A DNA stretch of 64,000 nt from Leptospiraceae bacterium (lineage in GTDB: Bacteria; Spirochaetota; Leptospiria; Leptospirales; Leptospiraceae). The notes under the pieces are model-generated. The model saw only the letters and a program-made list of their open reading frames with translations, was not told the origin of the DNA and made no database searches. The stretch is taken from assembly GCA_022402465.1 (NCBI GenBank), contig JAKRSH010000007.1, positions 272,923 to 336,922 of the forward strand, in the 5' to 3' direction. Shown here one piece after another: positions 19,383 through 27,905 of this stretch. Each line of letters starts with the position of its first letter. Position 1 is the stretch's first letter. The position numbers were made by a program, and so were the translations under genes.

Positions 19383-20168
19383 TCAACTTACATTCTCTTC
19401 AAGGATAGAATTTAGCTTCTGAACTCCTTCGAGGAATAATGCAGGACCAGGTTGTAAGATGATGGATGAGTCAATTTCATAGAGCTTATTTTTTCTTACT
19501 GCTGTTGTTTGCTTCCATTCTTCTACTTGTTGTATCCAATTAAAATCAACAGGTTTTCCACACCAAGATCCAATAATTAAATCCGGATTTTTATCTGCTA
19601 TAAAATCTTTACTTACAATTCGATCTTTCGCCAACGATTTATCTGCTTTATTAGAATGAATTTCTTCACCACCACATATTTGGATCAATTCACTTACCCA
19701 TTGGATTGCTGTTATGATTGGCTCATCCCATTCTTGAAAAAAAACTTTAGGTTTGTAATTTCTAGTTTTAGCTTTTCTTGAAATTCCATCTAAAGTTTGC
19801 TTCCATGTATCAATTAAAAGTAAAGTTTCTTTGCTTCTTCCTACTATTGATCCAATCAAATACATCGTTTCAAAAATTTCTTCTATAGATCTTTGATTGG
19901 TAACTAAGACATTGAGACCTTCTTTTATTAAATCATGTGCAAGTTGAGCTTGTATATCGGAAAACCCGATGATTAAATCTGGTTTTAGTGATTTAATCTT
20001 TTTGATATTTCCTGAAATAAACGAAGATACCTTAGTTTTTTCTTGAATTGCAATGGATGGACGAACAGTATAAACACTAATCCCAACTATACGACTTTGT
20101 TCTTGTAATAGATAAAGCAACTCGGTGGTTTCTTCTGTTAAACAAATTATTCTTTTTGGATAAATCAT
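19383..20168 (-). CDS. BtuF-like periplasmic-binding-fold protein
   Basis: 261 residues of the PF01497 type (vitamin B12/iron-siderophore binding fold): IICLTEETTELLYLL at the N-terminus, the GNIKKIKSLKPDLIIG strand-helix segment, and WDEPIITAIQWVSELIQICGG in the middle. ILQPGPALFLEGVQKL is a typical C-terminal segment. No signal peptide or lipobox is visible in the called frame, so it may be cytoplasmic or its start may be mis-set. It is the last gene after the potassium-transport pair, 7 bases beyond ktrA. No ABC permease or ATPase accompanies it here. Confidence 0.8.
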   Translation of the reverse strand: MIYPKRIICLTEETTELLYLLQEQSRIVGISVYTVRPSIAIQEKTKVSSFISGNIKKIKSLKPDLIIGFSDIQAQLAHDLIKEGLNVLVTNQRSIEEIFETMYLIGSIVGRSKETLLLIDTWKQTLDGISRKAKTRNYKPKVFFQEWDEPIITAIQWVSELIQICGGEEIHSNKADKSLAKDRIVSKDFIADKNPDLIIGSWCGKPVDFNWIQQVEEWKQTTAVRKNKLYEIDSSIILQPGPALFLEGVQKLNSILEENVS

Positions 20169-20175
20169 AAGTAAA

Positions 20176-20871
20176 TTATAACTCTATAAATTTATTGATA
20201 TCCTTTTGCTTTCCAAAGAGAATTAAAGTATCCTCACTCTTAAACCTTTCATCCCCCGAAAGAATTCCAAGAATAGATATTTCTTTTTCATCTTCATTTC
20301 TTCGCCTCGAGACTGGTTTAGTTCGTCGTTTAATTGTAATTATATTCAAACTAAATTTTTCTCTAAGCATAGCCTCTTGAATTTGAGTTCCTACCAATGA
20401 CTCAGGTATTTTTACTTCAGCAATACGGTATTCATCGGAAAGAAAAAGATTCGAGATGAGACTTCCGTGCCTTAGCATTTCAGCCATATTCGTCGCTGCT
20501 GTTTCCTCTGGATTAAAAAAGAAATCAACACCGATTAACTTAAGAATTCTTTTTTGTAATTCTGTTTTATATCTAGCGAATATTTGCTTAACGCCAATTT
20601 GCTTTAGTATATCCGCTGCAACAACCAAGGCCTCGAAATTTTCTGCGACGGATATGACCACAATGTCCATTTCGTCCAGACCCTGTGATCTAAGAGCATG
20701 GTCATCCGTTGCATCCAGACGAACTGATGCAGTACAAATATCCTTAACATCCTCCACCGTTGACTGAGCTATATCAATTGCTAAAACCTCATGCCCTTCC
20801 AAAAATAGTCTTTCAACTAAAACTTTTCCAAAACTTCCTAAGCCAATTACAGCAATTTTTTTTCTAATCAT
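20176..20871 (-). CDS. ktrA: KtrA/TrkA-type potassium uptake regulatory subunit
   Basis: 231 residues. RCK_N domain at the N-terminus with the Rossmann loop VIGLGSFGKVL and the acidic end of strand 2 (LAID), followed by DATDDHALRSQG, typical of the TrkA family. An RCK_C/TrkA_C domain follows from about 140. A single RCK pair fits KtrA rather than the doubled E. coli TrkA. It binds nucleotide and gates the membrane subunit encoded immediately upstream (1-base gap). Confidence 0.9.
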   Translation of the reverse strand: MIRKKIAVIGLGSFGKVLVERLFLEGHEVLAIDIAQSTVEDVKDICTASVRLDATDDHALRSQGLDEMDIVVISVAENFEALVVAADILKQIGVKQIFARYKTELQKRILKLIGVDFFFNPEETAATNMAEMLRHGSLISNLFLSDEYRIAEVKIPESLVGTQIQEAMLREKFSLNIITIKRRTKPVSRRRNEDEKEISILGILSGDERFKSEDTLILFGKQKDINKFIEL

Positions 20872-20872
20872 T

Positions 20873-22684
20873 TTATGTTACAACAACCTCTTCTTCAGGA
20901 TATTGGTAATTCGATACGTCTTCTTCTTTTATCATAACTAAGGCTAAGTTAAATACCCCAACTCTTCCAACAAACATAACGACCATTATGACAATTTTAC
21001 CAAAAAGGGATAAACTTTCCGTTAGACCTCTAGACAGACCCACTGTCCCGTAGGCTGAAACAATTTCAAAAGCTAAATCTAAAAAGTTTCCATTCTCTGA
21101 AAATGTAAGAAGAAATAAGGATGCAAAAATTACAAAGAAGGATAACAAAATAGTTGCGGAAGCTCGTGAAATGCTATTTCTTGAAATTGTTCTTTTTCCA
21201 AATTCGACATTAGTTTTTCCTCTAAAGTTGATCCATATATTCAGAATTGCTATTGAAAAGGTAGTAGTTTTTATTCCGCCACCAGTTGAGGTGGGACTTG
21301 CTCCTATCCACATAAATAAAAGTGAAAAGAAGATTATAGATTCACTTAAATAACTCATATCTATGGAATTAAAACCTGCCGTACGCAATGTAACAGAATA
21401 GAACATTGAGTGAAATATTTGATCAACAAAGCTCATTCCTTTTAATGATTGATTTTGTTCAATCAATAGAAAGGAAATCGAACCTAAACCAAACAATAAT
21501 GCACTAGTGATCAGTACTAATTTAGCTGAAACTGAATATCGAATCTTTGGATTTCCTGGATTCAGAATTTTTTTGTATGTTTGACTCAATAACGGAAATC
21601 CAATTCCACCAAGTGTTATTAGAATCATGGAAATTGATAAAAAAAGTTTTGATTGGAAAATTTCAATTGTGGCATATCCATTTGGAAAAAGGCTAAATCC
21701 TGCATTGCAAAAGGAAGAAACGGAATGAAAGATTGCAAGAAAGATTCTATCGAAATTGGACCTAGCTATTGTATCAGGAATAGAGTAATACATAAAAATA
21801 GAACCTATACCTTCAATCACAAAGGAGAATATTGCTATTCTTAATAACAAATACTTTACTTCACCTAGGGACTGTTCACTCAATAAATCTTTCATTAATA
21901 GTTTATCTGTAACAGATGTTTTGCCGGTAAGAAAGATTCCAAAAAAACTTGCAAGAGTCATGATTCCTAATCCACCTGCTTGCATTAGAAGAATTAATAT
22001 AACTTGACCAGTAAATGTAAATGAATCAGAAATATTGATTGTGGCAAGTCCAGTAACACAGGTTGCACTTACAGCTGTAAATAAAATATCAATCGTAGGA
22101 ATAGATTTAGTTAAAGCTTTTGGTAAGTGCAATAGTACAGATCCAAACAGAATAATAAAAGCGAAGCTTCCAACAAAAATAGTAGAAGGACTGAACTTTT
22201 TCACATCATAAAATTTTGTATTTCGAATTAAATGTGATAGATTAGAAAAAAGAAAAAATGCCTGAGTAATAGACAAGAAAAGTAATCCTGCTTTTTCAGG
22301 AGCTAAATAAATTAATAGTTCGTCCTTGAAAAATTTTTGTAAAAGAACAAGTACAATAATAGAAAATTCTACTAAGTGAGTTTTAAAATATTCCCAAAAT
22401 TTGGAGCTAGTGAATAAGAAGGCAGATATTTCGTAAATAAGGAGAAAATTTATTATTATATTTACTATAGATGAAATGGTATTGATCCAGGAAACTGGAT
22501 AATAGAATCCAAATTCCATGATTAAAATTACTGCAGAAGCTATTCCTGAAAGTACATACAGAAATTGACCCCAGGCTAAGAGATTAGCTACGTATATTGC
22601 GTTTATAAATATTTTAAAATTTCTCGAAAATTCTAAAATATGATAAAGGAAAATGTAAGCTTTTTTCTTAAATCTATGATTCAT
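20873..22684 (-). CDS. ktrB: TrkH/KtrB-type potassium transporter with extra N-terminal membrane region
   Basis: 603 residues, against about 440-480 for usual KtrB/TrkH. Residues 160-600 contain the four pore loops with the filter glycines: SATCVTGL, SSFCNAGFS, LRTAGFNS and SAYGTVGLS. The first about 160 residues add roughly four further hydrophobic helices before the normal N-terminus, which begins around KKFSPSTIFVGSF. It carries K+ (possibly with Na+) inward with KtrA. It overlaps the upstream gene by 4 bases (ATGA) and is followed by ktrA after one base. The N-terminal extension is unusual and its role is unknown. Confidence 0.9.
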   Translation of the reverse strand: MNHRFKKKAYIFLYHILEFSRNFKIFINAIYVANLLAWGQFLYVLSGIASAVILIMEFGFYYPVSWINTISSIVNIIINFLLIYEISAFLFTSSKFWEYFKTHLVEFSIIVLVLLQKFFKDELLIYLAPEKAGLLFLSITQAFFLFSNLSHLIRNTKFYDVKKFSPSTIFVGSFAFIILFGSVLLHLPKALTKSIPTIDILFTAVSATCVTGLATINISDSFTFTGQVILILLMQAGGLGIMTLASFFGIFLTGKTSVTDKLLMKDLLSEQSLGEVKYLLLRIAIFSFVIEGIGSIFMYYSIPDTIARSNFDRIFLAIFHSVSSFCNAGFSLFPNGYATIEIFQSKLFLSISMILITLGGIGFPLLSQTYKKILNPGNPKIRYSVSAKLVLITSALLFGLGSISFLLIEQNQSLKGMSFVDQIFHSMFYSVTLRTAGFNSIDMSYLSESIIFFSLLFMWIGASPTSTGGGIKTTTFSIAILNIWINFRGKTNVEFGKRTISRNSISRASATILLSFFVIFASLFLLTFSENGNFLDLAFEIVSAYGTVGLSRGLTESLSLFGKIVIMVVMFVGRVGVFNLALVMIKEEDVSNYQYPEEEVVVT

Positions 22685-23391
22685 GGAGAAGTTACTGCAA
22701 TATCTTCATCCTTAGGCCATTCCGTTCCGTGTATTTTCTTATGTTCTTCTAATTTTTTTAAATCTTGGTAAGCATTAGCAGCTGATAAACTACTTGTCCC
22801 AGTAATCATTAAAATAGAACCTTCAATCATTCTTTCGATTCCTAGTAATCCCGCAGCACCAGCAGAAACCCCAAGAGCAAATGGCATAGTAAGAAAAAAT
22901 ATAATTTGAAATCTTCTTAACTTAGATTCTTTATAAACAGTTTCTTCTTTAAATTTCAATCGATCCTTTTCTTTTTTACTTCGATTTTGCGATTGGTTAG
23001 TCAATGAGTTATTTACGGCTTCCTGGTTGACTTCCCCAGTTATTGGATTAATCAATGGAGCTGGTGTATTTCTACTATTAGCTTGATTCACATTCTGGTT
23101 ATTTTGTTGAGTTATTTGATTTTGAATACTACCAGCACCTGGTATGCTAAGAAGTGGATCATACAATCTTCCAACTTTCTTAGGAGTAACAACAAAGTTT
23201 TTTTCATTTCTAGGAGGAATGGTGTAGGTAGAGAATCTTTCTTCCCCTTCTGTTTCAGACTCTCCTCTAGGAAGGTTTCTTAAGTCCATATTGTATTCAT
23301 CATAAAAACCAGTTCCACTTTGTGGAAGCAATTGAGATGATACAAAAAATATAGCAAGAATGCTTAAGAAGGATGTAAACCTACGAAACAT
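22681..23391 (-). CDS. exported or membrane protein of unknown function
   Basis: 236 residues. N-terminal signal sequence (MFRRFTSFLSILAIFFVSS, then LLPQSG), a low-complexity Asn/Gln-rich stretch (about 85-135) and then two close hydrophobic segments (about 160-205) before a charged tail. The overall plan is a periplasmic linker attached to a two-helix membrane hairpin. No family is recognised. A 4-base overlap with the K+ transporter gene suggests a linked function, perhaps an accessory subunit (inference). Confidence 0.66.
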   Translation of the reverse strand: MFRRFTSFLSILAIFFVSSQLLPQSGTGFYDEYNMDLRNLPRGESETEGEERFSTYTIPPRNEKNFVVTPKKVGRLYDPLLSIPGAGSIQNQITQQNNQNVNQANSRNTPAPLINPITGEVNQEAVNNSLTNQSQNRSKKEKDRLKFKEETVYKESKLRRFQIIFFLTMPFALGVSAGAAGLLGIERMIEGSILMITGTSSLSAANAYQDLKKLEEHKKIHGTEWPKDEDIAVTSP

Positions 23392-23421
23392 TCTATAAGC
23401 TTCTAACTGCTTGCAAATTGG

Positions 23422-24738
23422 TCAACTCGATTTAGATCTACCGGAAAGCAGAGAACTTGTGTATAAAAATGATTTTGTTCGAATAGTTTCAATTTCTTCT
23501 TCAGAAAGACCCATCTCTTTAGCTTTACTATATTCTTTTCGTAGATTCGTATCAAAAATTCCAGGATCATCTGAGCCAATTGTGACCTTAACTTTATTTT
23601 CCACAAATCTCTTCAATGGATGTTCCGTAGAATTATGTATCATACCAATATAAAAATTCGAACTGGGACAAGACTCAATTATTGAGTTTGATTCTTTTAT
23701 ATAGTTTAAGATATAATCTTGCAATGTTCTTAGGTATTGAATTGTTAACTCATCAAAATGAAATTCAATATTTTGATTGGATATTGGAGAATGGTGGCAT
23801 TCTTTTAATTTTTTTTCTATTTCTTGCTTAGAATAATATTCACCAAATTTTAAAATCTCTTCGTGGAATCTTAATTCCCACTTGAGTTGGTCTACTCTTT
23901 CCTTTATACTTTCTTTGCGTATGCTATTCGCAAAATAATTCGGATCCAGTCCAAGTGCAATGCAATGTCCTAATCGATGAGCACCATTTCTTACTGACTC
24001 CCAAACCCACCTTGAAGCAGAAAAAGGTGTCTTATCCTCATAACTTTCCGCTACATGGTATACAATAGCTAAAGCAGAATTAGGACTTTGCTTATTATCC
24101 GATAGAACTCTATTGAAAAAATCTTCTTTCTCTTTTGGTGGAAAGCCTTCTTCAATATGGCAGAAATCTATTCCTGTTAGTCGATCATTCACCAAGGAAT
24201 CTTTAACCATCAATTCCTTTAGCCAGCTATAATTTTCTAAAGTATTTTGATTTCTATGAAGCGATAGAATAGCCTCTGAACGAATATTCAATCCTTCTTT
24301 TAATGCTAAAGCTTCACCTTCAATTAGTCCGTAGCAAATGGCTTGAATTCTTTTCTCAAAAATATCCCTCTCTTCATTGGGCGGAAACATGATTCTATAT
24401 TCTGTATGACTTACATTTTCTCTTGAATGATCGAGTACAATTTGTTCAGCAAGATTTTTCATTTCTTCTATTGTAAATGGTACTAAAGCAATGATAAGGT
24501 TGAATTTTGCTTGAAATTCAGGAAAAGGCCCTCGATGATTAAAGTAGTATAATTTTGAAAATTTTTCTAAAGTATCATATTCTTCAAAGAATTTCGAGGG
24601 ATCAATTATACGACCATAGGCCTTCTCATAGCTATCAGTAAATAGATTCCATCTAGGATTTGGATTTCTTTTGCCTATTGTATACAATCTTTCAGCAGTC
24701 AAAGATCCATACAAATGGTTGTGTAACTCACAATACAT
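23422..24738 (-). CDS. adenosine deaminase-like metal-dependent hydrolase with insertion
   Basis: 438 residues. It has the amidohydrolase metal motif HNH at residues 6-8, YHVAESY (the HAGE position with the catalytic Glu), RLGHCIALG and GSDDPGIF near the end, all typical of adenosine/AMP deaminases. An unusual charged, coiled-coil-like insert of about 60 residues lies between LGHCIALG and the SCPSSN strand (about 275-345). The exact substrate (adenosine, adenine or another) cannot be assigned. It is part of a minus-strand run: 3 bases after the thioredoxin-like gene and 30 before the next. A second family member lies at 32427-33773. Confidence 0.84.
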   Translation of the reverse strand: MYCELHNHLYGSLTAERLYTIGKRNPNPRWNLFTDSYEKAYGRIIDPSKFFEEYDTLEKFSKLYYFNHRGPFPEFQAKFNLIIALVPFTIEEMKNLAEQIVLDHSRENVSHTEYRIMFPPNEERDIFEKRIQAICYGLIEGEALALKEGLNIRSEAILSLHRNQNTLENYSWLKELMVKDSLVNDRLTGIDFCHIEEGFPPKEKEDFFNRVLSDNKQSPNSALAIVYHVAESYEDKTPFSASRWVWESVRNGAHRLGHCIALGLDPNYFANSIRKESIKERVDQLKWELRFHEEILKFGEYYSKQEIEKKLKECHHSPISNQNIEFHFDELTIQYLRTLQDYILNYIKESNSIIESCPSSNFYIGMIHNSTEHPLKRFVENKVKVTIGSDDPGIFDTNLRKEYSKAKEMGLSEEEIETIRTKSFLYTSSLLSGRSKSS

Positions 24739-24741
24739 ATA

Positions 24742-25356
24742 CTATTTGACTTTTTTAGAATTTAATTCAGATTGAAAGCTTAATTCTTTATAAATTTTCT
24801 CTACTGTTAAATTATTCATTTCTGAGAAATTTTCTTTTCGAATCATTTTACCAGATGAACTGTATGTTGTTAAAAGCATTGTTTTTTTTCTTAATCCACT
24901 TTTAAGTTCACCTTTTGAATCAAAATACAATGGTTCAATTCTATCATTTTTCAAAAGAGATTTGATTTGATTTAAATCTTGAATGGAAAGATTTTCTGTT
25001 TCTATAAAAGCTATAAATTTATAGCTATCTTCTTTACCATAAATATGATTTTGCATCAACCAGTAAATTTTGCGTGCCAGGCTTTTGCAGAGCTTCCAAT
25101 CTTCTGGATAACAACCCATGATAATTGCATTCTTATTCTTTAAATTAGAATTTGATATGGATTCTTCAAATTGATTTTTCATACCAAATACTGGCATTTC
25201 TGTCTTATTTTCTTTAGCGATTAAGGAAAGATTTGAGCTAAACAAATTTTGCAAGAAAAAGACTAGCATGAAAAAGAGAATCTTCTTATACTTAACAGAG
25301 ATGAATCTTAAGATTTCATATCTCTGTAAATTTAAAGTATATCTATTATCAGCCAT
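24742..25356 (-). CDS. exported or membrane-anchored protein of unknown function, possible thioredoxin-like fold
   Basis: 204 residues from the ATG at 25356; a GTG at 25374 and an ATG at 25269 are also in frame. One hydrophobic segment (FFMLVFFLQNLFSSNL) is a signal or anchor. The later part (AIIMGCYPEDWKLCKSLA, then IEPLYFDSKGELKSGLRK) has a beta-alpha order somewhat like thioredoxin-fold proteins, but this is only a resemblance. The 5' part overlaps the divergent lipoprotein gene, so at least one of the two starts lies further inside than the longest frame. The ATG at 25269 shares CATG with the ATG at 25268 on the other strand. Confidence 0.55.
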   Translation of the reverse strand: MADNRYTLNLQRYEILRFISVKYKKILFFMLVFFLQNLFSSNLSLIAKENKTEMPVFGMKNQFEESISNSNLKNKNAIIMGCYPEDWKLCKSLARKIYWLMQNHIYGKEDSYKFIAFIETENLSIQDLNQIKSLLKNDRIEPLYFDSKGELKSGLRKKTMLLTTYSSSGKMIRKENFSEMNNLTVEKIYKELSFQSELNSKKVK

Positions 25357-26176
25357 TCTAGTTTTAGACTGCACATCTTCTCAAAATCGGGAAATGAAAT
25401 TAATCGATCAGGATGAGAGTTTTGCAATCTTTGAATTAAGTAATAAGGAAACACTTTCTTTTCAAGAGTCTATTTCCTCTTCCACTATTTCAGAAACTAT
25501 TCTAGAAAGTAAATCCGAATGGAACCCTATAATTATAGAAGCATTATTGAAATCAACCTTAGTTATACAGGCATCGCTTTTTATCAGTACTCCTTCCAAG
25601 ATTTTTTCCAAGGATGAAACATACAAATACCTCTCCTTAGCAATTTCGCAAAGACTTCAAAACACCCAAGGTTCTTATCCACCTACAACTTATTTTGTAG
25701 TTGTAAAGGAAAATGATGACTTGGCCCCTTTTACAAAAATTCTAAGAACATCTTTTTATATTTTTTTGAATCAAGGCAGAGTTCATATTTATTTTGGTGA
25801 AATTCGGGAAAGTATCAGCTTTCTAACTCCCTATACATTCAGTGATTGGGTATCTTCTCAAAAATTTACTGTTTCCAAGAAAGGAAAATCAAGAATTACT
25901 TTTTTAGAAAATAGAGTTTTAGATGCAGAATTGTTAACTTCAAAAGATAAAGAACAGAAAGAGTATTATCTCGATGCAATATCTTGGAGATTCAAATTCG
26001 ATAAGCCATCTAATCTGAGTGAGAATAAAAAAGGAATCGAAAAGAAAAACGAATCTTCCAATTTGCCAAAGGATACAGAGGCTAGGCTTAGACTATTGGA
26101 GGACTTGAAGAAAAAAGGATTAATCACCTTAGAGGAATACAATACAAAGAGAAAATCTATCTTAGATGAAATTTAA
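25301..26176 (+). CDS. putative lipoprotein with C-terminal SHOCT-like domain
   Basis: 291 residues from the ATG at 25301 (an ATG at 25268 adds 11). The signal peptide ends in lipobox LVLDC, then TSSQ. The body is mixed strand and helix and unrecognised. The last about 30 residues (LRLLEDLKKKGLITLEEY and on to the end) match the SHOCT short C-terminal helix-turn-helix oligomerisation motif. It is likely anchored in the periplasm or outer membrane. It is divergent from the preceding gene, with overlapping 5' ends, and overlaps cysE by 4 bases at the 3' end. Confidence 0.7.
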   Translation: MNLKISYLCKFKVYLLSAILVLDCTSSQNREMKLIDQDESFAIFELSNKETLSFQESISSSTISETILESKSEWNPIIIEALLKSTLVIQASLFISTPSKIFSKDETYKYLSLAISQRLQNTQGSYPPTTYFVVVKENDDLAPFTKILRTSFYIFLNQGRVHIYFGEIRESISFLTPYTFSDWVSSQKFTVSKKGKSRITFLENRVLDAELLTSKDKEQKEYYLDAISWRFKFDKPSNLSENKKGIEKKNESSNLPKDTEARLRLLEDLKKKGLITLEEYNTKRKSILDEI

Positions 26177-26892
26177 ATACCATCCCCATTGATAAAGTTT
26201 TGAATCATCTCATTGTCGTCTTTAGTATCTTCAATGTGCATAGAATCAACTTTTCGTAAATCCTCGTACAATTTGTTGATTTGTTTTTGTTGTGTTTCAA
26301 TTTTTTCTAAAACTACAGAAAATACTTTTGCTACAGGATCTGGCATTTCTCCATGATCTAACATATTATTGGTATCATCATTTACTCCAGTAGCTGTCTT
26401 CACAATTTTCCCTGGAATCCCAACAACAGTACAGCCCTTGGGCACATTTCGCATAACAACAGATCCAGCACCGACTCTACAATTCTCTTCTATGGTGATA
26501 TTCCCTAAAATTTTTGCTCCTGCTCCTACCACTACATTCCTTCGAAGTGTAGGATGTCTCTTACCGGATTCTTTACCTGTACCGCCTAAAGTAACTCCTT
26601 GGTAAATGAGACAACCCTCTTCAATGATGGCAGTCTCTCCAATTACTACCCCCTGACCATGATCTATCATAATTCCGTTAGCAATTTTCGCTCCAGGGTG
26701 AATATCTATTCCAGTAAACATTCTGGTAAAATAATTGATCAATCTAGGAAATAGGGGAATCTTTAAAACATAGAGTAGGTGGGCAATCTTATGGAACCAA
26801 AGTGCATGCAAACCTGGGTAACAAAGTATAATTTCGATTATGGATCTTGCAGCAGGGTCAAATTTTCTAATTGCTTTGATATTTTTAAACAT
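26173..26892 (-). CDS. cysE: serine O-acetyltransferase
   Basis: 239 residues. Left-handed beta-helix hexapeptide repeats from about 65 to 165 include GIDIHPGAKI, IMIDHGQGVVIGETA, YQGVTLGGTGK and PGKIVK near the end of the helix. These are typical CysE motifs, with His in the DHGQG segment and the GKRHPTL segment. It acetylates L-serine from acetyl-CoA for cysteine synthesis. It is shorter than E. coli CysE because the N-terminal helical domain is reduced, as in many CysE proteins of this subtype. The C-terminal tail after residue 175 is charged and unrelated. No cysK is adjacent. Confidence 0.94.
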   Translation of the reverse strand: MFKNIKAIRKFDPAARSIIEIILCYPGLHALWFHKIAHLLYVLKIPLFPRLINYFTRMFTGIDIHPGAKIANGIMIDHGQGVVIGETAIIEEGCLIYQGVTLGGTGKESGKRHPTLRRNVVVGAGAKILGNITIEENCRVGAGSVVMRNVPKGCTVVGIPGKIVKTATGVNDDTNNMLDHGEMPDPVAKVFSVVLEKIETQQKQINKLYEDLRKVDSMHIEDTKDDNEMIQNFINGDGI

Positions 26893-26992
26893 AATTTCTA
26901 ACTCTAAACAGATCCTTCTTATCTCCAGTTTTTAGGAAATAGTTATTGAATCAAGATTCTTATTCCTTAATCTAAGCTTAGGTAGCAGCACA

Positions 26993-27905
26993 TTGAAAAC
27001 TAAAACCTATACTATTCATATATTTCTATTCGTAGCAACTTTTCTTTCTATGACATTTCGGGAGAATTTTTTAGCAGTTTTTGGAATATTGGATTTAAAT
27101 ACAAGCCTAGCTATTTTCTGGTCAGAAATTTGGTATTCCTTCCCGCTTATTTTCATACTGTTTGCTCATGAAATGGGTCACTATATACCATCTAGGCTTT
27201 ATGAGCTAAAGGTTTCCTTACCTTATTTCATTCCCTTTCCATACAATCCAATTGGAACTATGGGTGCAGTGATCAAAATAAAAGAACCTATTCGAAACAA
27301 AATTCAACTCTTTGATATTGGTGTGGGTGGCCCCTTGATGAGTTTAATTCTTTCCATACCTTGCTGGATTGTTGGGATCTATCTTTCAGACTTAATTCCC
27401 ATAGATCCAAGTGTAGATACTTCAAATTTCCTTTTCTTTGGAGATAGTTTGTTTACATATTGGACCGGGCAGTGGATACTCGGACCTTATGATCCAAACT
27501 TATTTGACATTCATATTCATGCACTTGCCAAGGCTGGATGGGTAGGTTTACTCATTACTGCAATCAATCTTCTCCCTTTTGGTCAGTTGGATGGAGGGCA
27601 TATCATTTATGCAATTTTTGGTGAAAAATATAGAACTTGGATTTATTATCTTTTTATCGCCTTTCTATCTTTATCTTTAGTTAATTTTGGTTGGTTGCTT
27701 TGGGCATTTATCATTTTTTATTTCATCAAAATTGAGCATCCTTTTACACCAGATTCTGATCATCCTAGAATGGGAAAGAACCGAAAGTACTTAGGATACT
27801 TTATGCTTTTAAGTCTATTTTTTATATTTGTTCCTTCACCAATTTCTTTTGGAACTAAACCAGGTGAAGACTCTTTGCTTTTCGAAATCTGGAGGTTTGT
27901 TCTTG
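26993..27905 (+). CDS. M50/site-2-type membrane zinc protease
   Basis: The coding frame ends at 27913 (306 residues); the segment given is trimmed to the start of the next gene. Starts at a TTG (26993). It has the metal site HEMGH at residues 59-63 (HExxH) and the second motif NLLPFGQLDGGH at 192-203, with the conserved Asp. Six or more hydrophobic segments surround these. It is predicted to cut substrates within the membrane, as SREBP-type S2P and SpoIVFB do. The 3' end overlaps the following gene by about 11 bases, so the two are co-transcribed. Confidence 0.88.

Noticed and set aside
19383..22684. Cobalamin riboswitch ahead of the BtuF-like gene
   Set aside because: The gene follows ktrA by only 7 bases, leaving no room for a riboswitch, and the operon's upstream region shows none.
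24742..25374. GTG start at 25374 for the minus-strand exported protein
   Set aside because: It runs far into the divergent lipoprotein gene and has no ribosome-binding site; the ATG at 25356 is kept only as a compromise.
27828..27902. Longer TTG start (27828) for the propeller protein
   Set aside because: The protein begins with a signal peptide only from 27903, which has a good GGAGG; the longer form would hide the signal peptide.
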